This document shows positions 6,001 to 8,730 of a DNA stretch of 8,730 nt, piece after piece; positions within the stretch are counted from its first letter, which is position 1, and every line of letters starts with the position of its first letter. The position numbers were made by a program, and so were the translations under genes. Source of the DNA: Burkholderiaceae bacterium (GTDB lineage: Bacteria > Pseudomonadota > Gammaproteobacteria > Burkholderiales > Burkholderiaceae); NCBI GenBank assembly GCA_947372155.1, contig CANBSM010000174.1:1-8730 (forward strand), given 5' to 3'. The notes below the pieces were generated by a model, which was given only the letters and a program-made list of their open reading frames with translations, was not told the origin of the DNA and made no database searches.

Positions 6001-8168
6001 TTAATAGAACTGGCATTAGTACTGCCGTTAGCAAGGTTCTCAGCAGTTACTGACCCACCTACACCACCAGAACCGCCAGTACCACCCATGGTTAAAGTTG
6101 CGGAATAAGTTCCGCCGTAACTACCAGAGACAGCCATACCACCTAAGCCACCGCCACCACCAGTTGAGTTTGCAATCAAGCCGGGAGAGTCGCTACCAGC
6201 AGTAGAAATATTGACGCCGCCAGGTGATGCATAAACACTAGAACCAAAACCGCCACTACCTGCTGCTCCACCAAAGGCGCTGCTCATAGATGCAATGCCA
6301 CCAGCCGCAACTGATACCGCATAACCTCCGTTACCGCCACCACCTCCAAGAGATTGAGCAAGTATGCCGGGAGAACCTACGCCTTGAGTTGAAATACTCG
6401 CATTTGATATTGGGGTTGCTGCTGTGAAATTGACACCTGAAACTGACGGCAAGCCATAACAAGGACTTGATGATGAACCTGATGAAGATGCACAGTTCAC
6501 AGCAACAGTTCCACCGTTACCGCCCGTACCAGCACCACCACCTACAGCAGAACCAAAACTAAAAATGGCTCCACCTGATACAGAAACTGCACCACCACCA
6601 GAACCGCCACCGCCGCCAATGGATTGAGCAAGTATGCCTGCAGAGTTTGGCTCAGTCGTCATGATGGTGCCGTTGTTGGCAACTACTACTTGACTTCCTG
6701 AACCACCAGATCCGCCCGATCCACCCATCGCCAAACTAAAACTTACTACGCCAACACTTGTGGAGACACCCATACCACCCACACCACCGCCACCGCCGAC
6801 GGATTGCGCAAGAATCCCGAATGCGCCGCCATTCGTATTTGATGTCACCGCTTGATTAGAGCAAGCACCGTTGGTAGTCGAAGTACAACCGGTATAAATG
6901 GATCCACTATTCTGAGCGTATGTAGCTGCACCATTGCCGCCGCTACCACCACTGCCACCAACGGCAGCTATGCCTGTTGCGAGACCGCCGGTACCGCCGC
7001 CGCCGCCAACACTTTGCGCATACACACCAATAGAAGATGTACCAGATAAAGTAATAGACCCTGAATTAGTCAGCGTAATTGTGCTACCAGGTGCAGCATC
7101 TCCACCACTTGCGCCCAAAGATACCAAGCCAGCGGAAGCACCAGCAGCACCACCGCCACCACCCACAGACTGAGCAAAGATTCCAAAGCCACCTAAGAGA
7201 CCAGAGCTCAAGGCTCCGCTATTACTAATCGTTACCGAGCCACCAGCAGCGCCGTAACCACCTGAACCCCCTGAAGACCCTACCGCACCAAACCAAGCAG
7301 AAGAGCCGGAACCACCATTACCACCATTACCGCCGATACTTTGAGCAAAAATTGGTAGTGAAGTTGCTATTGCTAGATTTGCAGTGTTATTGATGGTGAC
7401 ACTACCACCTACCCCACCAACCATACCGGATCCGCCGCCACCACAATCTCCAAGCCAGCACAAACTTCCGCTGCCGTTAGTACCAGATCCACCATTACCA
7501 CCAAGACTTTGCGCAACAATGCCATAACCGCCGCTCGTTGTAGTGGTTATTGCGACATTGTTGGTTACCGAAATCGTTCCACCCGCTCCGCCAGCGCCAC
7601 CACCGCCACCATTACCGCCGCTATAAGGATCCCCACCATTACCACCAGCGCCACCAATTGACTGCGCAAAAATTCCCGTTCCTGAAAGTGTTGTATTCGA
7701 TGCGGAACTAGTCGGATTAAAAATGAGAGTGATAGCGCTTCCACTACCACCAGTGCCACCAGATCCAGCAGTAGCTGCCCAGATATCTCCATCCGCACCG
7801 GTGCCACCTTGTTGACCAACACCCGTAGCGTAAATTCCTGAGCCATAACCAGAGACTCCCTTATTACTTAAGGTGGAATTTATTGTCTGCCCTGAACTAC
7901 CTGTATTACCGGAATCATAACTACCATCACTAGGTTGCCCAGCTTGCCCTGCTGTTGGAACGCTCACGTTCCACATGATTGTTGCAGGTGATGTGGCTGT
8001 CGGCAGTGTAGTCTGCGCGTTAGATGGACCTGAGAAAATAAACGCTAGCCCTGCGATCGATGTAAGCCTTACGATCGTGATGACAAAAACATGATTGCGA
8101 ACATAGGCAGACAAGCGCGCACTGGACACTGCAATATCCCTTCGTGCAATCTCAAGAGCACTCTTCAT
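1..8168 (-). CDS. Giant Gly-rich repeat surface protein, autotransporter-like (N-terminal 2,722 residues; 3' end outside window)
   Basis: The product is probably a secreted or surface-anchored adhesin-like protein. The frame opens at ATG 8168; an in-frame TAG at 8184-8186, only six codons upstream, makes this the first usable ATG. Reading every codon to the left edge gave no stop, and the frame register is the same at both ends. Domains in order: signal peptide about residues 1-51, a non-repetitive Ser/Thr/Gly-rich stretch to about 110, then 38 copies plus one degenerate copy of a Gly-rich unit marked by GI[FLV]AQS[IV]GGGGGNGG. Between hallmarks, units carry a second Gly patch (often SVGGxGGxGG) and a beta-prone stretch such as VTVTNxGxIxTxG. 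The mature part has about 15 Lys plus Arg and only six Cys. Gly-rich repeats with this AQS[IV]GG signature are familiar from large predicted autotransporters of Proteobacteria, but the beta-barrel that would prove the class is not in view. The role is inferred; openness of the frame is certain. Confidence 0.93.
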   Translation of the reverse strand, partial: MKSALEIARRDIAVSSARLSAYVRNHVFVITIVRLTSIAGLAFIFSGPSNAQTTLPTATSPATIMWNVSVPTAGQAGQPSDGSYDSGNTGSSGQTINSTLSNKGVSGYGSGIYATGVGQQGGTGADGDIWAATAGSGGTGGSGSAITLIFNPTSSASNTTLSGTGIFAQSIGGAGGNGGDPYSGGNGGGGGAGGAGGTISVTNNVAITTTTSGGYGIVAQSLGGNGGSGTNGSGSLCWLGDCGGGGSGMVGGVGGSVTINNTANLAIATSLPIFAQSIGGNGGNGGSGSSAWFGAVGSSGGSGGYGAAGGSVTISNSGALSSGLLGGFGIFAQSVGGGGGAAGASAGLVSLGASGGDAAPGSTITLTNSGSITLSGTSSIGVYAQSVGGGGGTGGLATGIAAVGGSGGSGGNGAATYAQNSGSIYTGCTSTTNGACSNQAVTSNTNGGAFGILAQSVGGGGGVGGMGVSTSVGVVSFSLAMGGSGGSGGSGSQVVVANNGTIMTTEPNSAGILAQSIGGGGGSGGGAVSVSGGAIFSFGSAVGGGAGTGGNGGTVAVNCASSSGSSSSPCYGLPSVSGVNFTAATPISNASISTQGVGSPGILAQSLGGGGGNGGYAVSVAAGGIASMSSAFGGAAGSGGFGSSVYASPGGVNISTAGSDSPGLIANSTGGGGGLGGMAVSGSYGGTYSATLTMGGTGGSGGVGGSVTAENLANGSTNASSINTAGARSYGMVAQSIGGGGGSGGASIGISGGGIASLALGVGGGGGVGGGANTVSLNNAGSITTSGSAASALIAQSIGGGGGNGGFDVSGSAGMAFGGSVAIGGSGASGGVGQVVTLTNTGALITKGGGAPAILAQSIGGGGGNGGFSGAGSLSLAAASLSIAGNGGNGAQANSVTVNNSGSVTTNNTAAFINSSNSSVVASGNNPGILAQSLGGSGGNGGYSVGAVVGVGAAVGINIAGTGGTGGTAQSVNVTNSGTMSSSGPLSSNIIAQSFGGNGGNGGLAAGGSVSGVFSFTSSVGGAGGNGGQSGSVAITNSGLLAATGAMSSAILAQSIGGSGGNGGMAVAGSLSVDPIPGAPAAALTASVGGSAGGGASSNTVSVSNGAGIATIGDQSTGILAQSIGGTGGNGGNAIAGSVALSDTPSSIAATVSLSGNGGSGGSANPVNSSGTQLVAVTVNANNPSSGTYAISTNGLLANAITAQSIGGGGGNAGSTFSGTAANGVSASVNVASDGGAGGTGGQVIVNSGSQVALSTQQDQSSGIVAQSIGGSGGNGGMAAGGSISTSASAAVNIGGNGSSGGTANTVTVSNNSAINTQGMISLGIVAQSIGGSGGNGGSSYGGSLAQNGTATVNLGGGSGSGGTAKTVTVNNTGAITTAKSQSTGILAQSIGGVGGNGGNSAAFGLSDQATITVAVGGAGGNGGTGGAIVLTNSGAINVAGNQSLGLIGQSIGGSGGNGGSAINGGLAAGGSTAGVSVGATGGVGGTASTVNITNSQSITTNGLSAVGILGQSVGGAGGNGGNSMSLAVGSLTGSDAYSASVAVGGSGGHGAVSNAVTITQTGAINTVNQNFSNSASPAYGVTNDHAAGIVAQSIGGNGGNGGNATSNAIAGNGTVSMSIGGQGAYGANSNGIVNVNSNQNLTTGSITTNGMNAPAILAQSVGGGGGNGGWSQSSTSSNKYAVGFSLGGWGGDGGNANQVNVNSGGTITTSGQQSTAIVAQSIGGGGGNGGAATSQVNASPGSATNGLISVVGAQINQSTGAGSQASTYLATNAVQSFTSSSSQTNTTPKPTTNSKTPNSGVSASMAVGGFGGDGGTGNSVTVNSSSIITTGDAHSNGITAQSIGGGGGNGGSSTSGADGGKYSAALSVGGFGGSGGTSGVVGVTNNGSILTVGNYAIGIFAQSIGGGGGSGGSSSASSTTSAGGAAAVSLGVGGWGGTGGSSGTGSAASMQVVGVTNNGVILTEGMNSPGIFAQSVGGGGGNGGSSSTSSTVAAAPSSPTTGSSAGTGGTTAPSVSNNANSSAAGNTTSGQNSSQAGTNNGTAVGLSVGGYGGSGGFANNVSVTNTGAIETGYATSAQASMQRLSLGLADNSSAIFAQSVGGGGGNGGSSTSNADGSKTSVSLALGGSGGAGGGAGTVTVGNTGTLLTYGNNSSAVFAQSVGGGGGNGGSTTSTAGSGGSNAVALGLGGSGGNGGAGAGVSVTTNQTGSLISTYGAQAHGIFAQSVGGGGGNGGAVNVSAKATTSANSDSSNGSSNASSTGTGTTSSSANSGVSLSAGLGGSGGSGGDAGTVSVTNASQIATAGTGSYGIFAQSVGGGGGNAGSSTVQSNGGAYSAGFALGMSGGGGGTGYGVNVASTNNITSNADNAIGIFAQSVGGGGGNASSSSSTSSTNQGKAAVTMSLGGSGGVAGLGGVIQVSTNGSVTTYGKNAPAIFAQSVGGGGGNGGSTQSSSSGGANSVSFGLGGLGGPGGAGGNVSVNSISNLATSGSNSQAIFAQSVGGGGGNGGASSSTTSNGGSTNVSLAMGGSGSSAGAGGKVTVDTTTAAYNAVTGSSVSTISTNIQSNGDFAQGIFAQSVGGGGGNGASSSSSANASSSSSSSNQTYLALSLGGGVGSGGAGGDVVVNNALTINTNGVSAQGIFAQSVGGGGGNGGAGNSSASGSSTSYAVGLGSSGGTGGTGGLVNVSSSNSITTSGANSTAIFAQSVGGGGGNGGSSSTNL
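1240..1470 (-). other. Ser/Thr-rich expanded segment in the unit between hallmarks 1496 and 1229
   Basis: This unit is 267 nt long (89 residues). The extra length is again placed after the Gly5-Asn patch. The chain contains SAKATTSANSDSSNGSSNAS followed by a Thr/Gly/Ser run, then resumes with LSAGLGGSGGSGG. The identical placement of extra length in several units indicates that this position in the repeat tolerates loops. Confidence 0.6.
2040..2213 (-). other. Ser/Thr/Asn/Ala-rich insertion (about 58 residues) within a repeat unit
   Basis: The interval between hallmarks at 2246 and 1874 is 372 nt, about twice the norm. The extra length is a low-complexity stretch after GGGGGNGG. It begins SSSTSSTVAAAPSSPTTG and ends near QAGTNNGTAVG, where the second Gly patch (LSVGGYGGSGG) resumes. 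It has no hallmark of its own, so it looks like an expanded loop and not a lost unit. Such Ser/Thr stretches could be flexible or glycosylated in a surface protein, but nothing in the sequence shows this. Confidence 0.7.
2259..6638 (-). repeat. Central repeat block dominated by GI[LV]AQSI units
   Basis: Twenty-one units have Q codons from 6626 to 2462. Most read ILAQSIGG or IVAQSIGG, and many have GGSGGNGG or GGNGGNGG instead of five consecutive Gly. Exact 183-nt spacing is most frequent here (nine intervals). Variants to note are ANSTGG at 6159-6170, GQSI and GQSV at 3821 and 3635 (Ala replaced by Gly), IIAQSF at 5192 and ILAQSL at 5375 and 6356. The second Gly patch is followed by beta-prone strings such as NTVTVSNN and SVNVTNSG. 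Confidence 0.85.
2769..2975 (-). other. Second long insertion (about 69 residues) with a Pro/Lys island and a possible relic repeat
   Basis: The interval between hallmarks at 3008 and 2645 is 363 nt. After GGGGGNGG the chain reads through a Ser/Thr/Gln/Asn-rich stretch that includes GLISVVGAQINQSTGAG (about 2886-2936). That faintly resembles a decayed GI.AQSIGG hallmark. It then passes an island with TTPKPTTNSKTPNS (about 2769-2810), which holds two of the protein's few lysines. The normal unit resumes at SASMAVGGFGG. The stretch could be a degenerated unit or an inserted linker. Confidence 0.6.
6459..7460 (-). other. Three cysteine pairs, the only cysteines of the 2,722-residue frame
   Basis: The pairs are C237/C242 (codons at 7458-7460 and 7443-7445, in CWLGDC), C428/C436 (6885-6887 and 6861-6863, in CTSTTNGAC) and C559/C570 (6492-6494 and 6459-6461). 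Each pair sits in a loop of a single repeat unit. No other Cys codon appears in phase across the frame by hand reading. The spacing suits local disulfide-closed loops. Disulfide formation is an inference. Confidence 0.75.
6639..7838 (-). repeat. N-terminal repeat block with short units and the only cysteines
   Basis: This block holds the degenerate first unit and the units with Q codons at 7664, 7511, 7343, 7172, 7016 and 6806. The first five intervals are only 153-171 nt (51-57 codons), shorter than the 183-nt norm further along; the later ones are 210 and 180 nt. The hallmark varies freely: IFAQSIGGAGG, IVAQSLGGNGG, IFAQSIGGNGG, IFAQSVGGGGG, VYAQSVGGGGG and ILAQSVGGGGG. This suggests older or less homogenised copies. 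Two of the protein's three cysteine pairs lie in or just inside this block. Confidence 0.8.
8016..8168 (-). other. Long N-terminal signal peptide of the giant protein (about 51 residues)
   Basis: The N-terminus has a long polar region containing R9, R10, R18, R24 and R34. It is followed by a hydrophobic stretch (about residues 35-45, LTSIAGLAFIF) and a small-residue cleavage site S49-N50-A51 before Q52. That is the shape of a Sec signal peptide with an extended n-region, as seen in many very large autotransporters and two-partner-secretion proteins. The sequence does not match the classical ESPR opening (MNKIYR...), so I do not call it that family. An earlier hydrophobic patch, VFVITIV (residues 27-33), makes the exact h-region ambiguous. 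The cleavage position is predicted by eye. Confidence 0.8.
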
Positions 8169-8353
8169 AAAGTCTTGTTTAACCTATATTGTAAAAAGCG
8201 CGAAAATGGCATTTTTGACAATATACAGACATTTATTGAAATTCTGATGAAGACAATCCCTGATATGGCGCCTAGGAGGAAGCTTCTTTCCAGCCATGAA
8301 CAGCTTTAAGAGCCGCCAGGCAGTAGATTGGGTGTTCTTAAGATGCAAGTAAC
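8169..8353 (-). promoter_or_regulatory. Leader and presumed promoter region of the giant gene
   Basis: This AT-rich region lies between the terminator and the ATG at 8168. Possible -10 elements on the minus strand are TATATT at 8220-8225, which would give a leader of about 45 nt, and TACAAT at 8188-8193, which would leave a very short leader. TTGTCT at 8251-8256 and TTGTCA nearer the gene resemble -35 boxes, but neither has the usual 16-18 nt spacing to these -10 boxes, so no promoter is assigned firmly. The ribosome binding site is weak: the only AGG (8183-8185) lies 14 nt before the ATG. No clear operator or riboswitch is visible. Confidence 0.3.
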
Positions 8354-8388
8354 AAAAAACCCAGCAACTCATTGAATTTACTGGGTTT
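8354..8388 (-). terminator. Rho-independent terminator after the DsbA-like gene
   Basis: On the minus strand an eight-base stem, AAACCCAG (8388-8381), pairs with CTGGGTTT (8364-8357) across a 16-nt loop and runs into an uninterrupted T tract ending at 8354. It lies about 60 nt past the stop codon of the DsbA-like gene. It should separate that transcript from the giant gene downstream. The plus-strand reading also has a T-rich tail after the stem, so it may work in both directions. Confidence 0.8.
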
Positions 8389-8410
8389 ATTTGATTTTAC
8401 TAGCATTGAT

Positions 8411-8426
8411 GGGGGTATGAGCCCCC
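8411..8426. repeat. Short inverted repeat GGGGG/CCCCC
   Basis: Five G (8411-8415) and five C (8422-8426) flank a six-base loop (TATGAG). It lies between the stop codon of the DsbA-like gene and the main terminator. There is no T tract directly after it on either strand, so it may stabilise the 3' end of the mRNA and probably does not terminate. Its role is unknown. Confidence 0.45.
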
Positions 8427-8448
8427 TTATTGATTAAATACTACCTAA

Positions 8449-8730
8449 TTAATTGAGTGATAACAGCTTCTGAATTTCAGCCTTTAGAGCTGATTCCGAT
8501 ACCGCGCCAGCCATGAAAGACCTTTTGCCGTTGGTATTGTTCACAATAATGATGCCAGGTGTGCCATTGACGCCAGCGCCTATGCCATCCTTAAAGCTTG
8601 CAGCGACTCTTTCCATGGCTTTAGGTGAAACAAGACAGCCCTTAAATTTTTCAATATCTAAACTTTGTGATGCAGCAAGATTGATGATGGCATCCTCACC
8701 CTCTCTGGCAGGCATACCCTGCCCATTTGA
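8449..8730 (-). CDS. DsbA-family thiol:disulfide oxidoreductase, C-terminal 93 residues (5' end outside window)
   Basis: The frame ends with TAA at 8449-8451 and is open to the right edge. Residues SNGQG precede the Met at 8715, so that Met is internal and the gene continues outside. The fragment shows the C-terminal part of a DsbA or thioredoxin-like fold. It has a helical segment with FKGCL, a pattern common in the helical insert of DsbA-like proteins, then GVNGTPGIIIVN. In that motif T-P is the cis-proline loop that faces the active-site CXXC, followed by a beta strand and a final helix (ESALKAEIQKLLSLN). Family members act in the periplasm or at the inner membrane and make or reshuffle disulfides. 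The CXXC motif and signal peptide lie beyond the edge, so oxidase, isomerase and other subtypes cannot be separated. Confidence 0.85.
   Translation of the reverse strand, partial: SNGQGMPAREGEDAIINLAASQSLDIEKFKGCLVSPKAMERVAASFKDGIGAGVNGTPGIIIVNNTNGKRSFMAGAVSESALKAEIQKLLSLN

Larger units (their letters stand above)
1..7838 (-). repeat. Array of 39 Gly-rich coding repeats (modal period 183 nt, 61 aa)
   Basis: Each unit is anchored on the codon for Q in the AQS motif. The 38 clear anchors, given as the first base of the Q codon on the minus strand, run from 7664 down to 53. All are in one reading frame. The 37 intervals range from 153 to 372 nt, and 13 of them are exactly 183 nt, including three in a row between 4370 and 3821 and pairs at 5375-5009 and 5966-5600. 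A 39th, degenerate copy at residues 111-122 reads GIYATGVGQQGG. Length variation falls mainly in the Ser/Thr/Asn-rich segment after the five-Gly patch, not in the hallmark. Regular Gly/Asn/Ser/Thr/Val units are compatible with a beta-solenoid of about three turns of 20 residues per unit, which is a structural inference only. Confidence 0.93.

Noticed and set aside
1..7838. CRISPR array, since the region has regularly spaced near-identical short sequences
   Set aside because: The spacing is about 183 nt, the repeats are codon-level copies of one peptide motif in a single open frame, and there are no cas genes.
1..8168. PE_PGRS-type mycobacterial Gly-rich protein
   Set aside because: There is no PE domain at the N-terminus, GC content is too low for Mycobacterium, and the protein starts with a long Sec-type signal peptide next to a DsbA-type gene.
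8267..8286. Cluster of palindromic hexamers GGCGCC, CCTAGG and AAGCTT resembling a cloning scar
   Set aside because: It is short, surrounded by ordinary AT-rich intergenic sequence, and has no vector-like sequence around it. Coincidence is the simpler explanation.
8091..8309. Plus-strand 72-codon ORF spanning the start of the giant gene
   Set aside because: It overlaps the signal peptide region antisense and has no family resemblance or promoter.
8274..8352. Plus-strand AGGAGG (8274-8279) followed by an 18-codon ORF (8296-8352) ending next to the terminator stem
   Set aside because: The gap of 16 nt between AGGAGG and ATG is too long for efficient initiation, and the peptide has no recognisable signature.
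8184..8372. Minus-strand 62-codon ORF directly upstream of and in frame with the giant gene
   Set aside because: Its ATG lies inside the terminator hairpin loop, it has no ribosome binding site and no recognisable domain, and it ends at the TAG that precedes the real start.

Overview
The window looks like accessory DNA from a Gram-negative bacterium with moderate GC content. Two features support this: a secretory signal peptide on a giant repetitive surface-type protein, and a periplasmic DsbA-type protein next to it. The style (giant Gly/Ser/Thr/Asn-rich repeat protein, base composition near balance) would fit a moderate-GC betaproteobacterium such as a Polynucleobacter-like Burkholderiales. 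That is a guess from general familiarity, and no marker gene here proves it.

Layout: almost the whole window (1-8168, minus strand) is one uninterrupted reading frame. It begins at an ATG at 8168 and runs off the left edge after 2,722 complete codons. I read the frame codon by codon and found no stop. It encodes a long signal peptide (about 51 residues), a short non-repetitive Ser/Thr/Gly-rich start, and then 38 recognisable copies plus one degenerate first copy of a Gly-rich unit. The unit's hallmark is G-I-[FLV]-A-Q-S-[IV]-G-G-G-G-G-N-G-G, and its commonest period is exactly 183 nt (61 codons). The C-terminal part, where an autotransporter beta-barrel or other anchoring module would be expected, lies outside the window.

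Region 8169-8448 is intergenic. It holds the leader of the giant gene, a Rho-independent terminator at 8354-8388 and a G5/C5 hairpin at 8411-8426. At 8449-8730, on the same strand, is the 3' end of a DsbA-family thiol oxidoreductase gene; its CXXC active site would lie beyond the right edge. The terminator suggests the two genes are separate transcription units.

Functional reading (inference): the giant protein is exported by the Sec route and probably forms an extended beta-solenoid at the cell surface as an adhesin or matrix component. It has only six cysteines, arranged as three close pairs within residues 237-570. The neighbouring DsbA-like protein could in principle oxidise such pairs, but adjacency alone does not show this. 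Many apparent ORFs on the plus strand are antisense shadows of the poly-Gly repeats (runs of Pro) and are not annotated.
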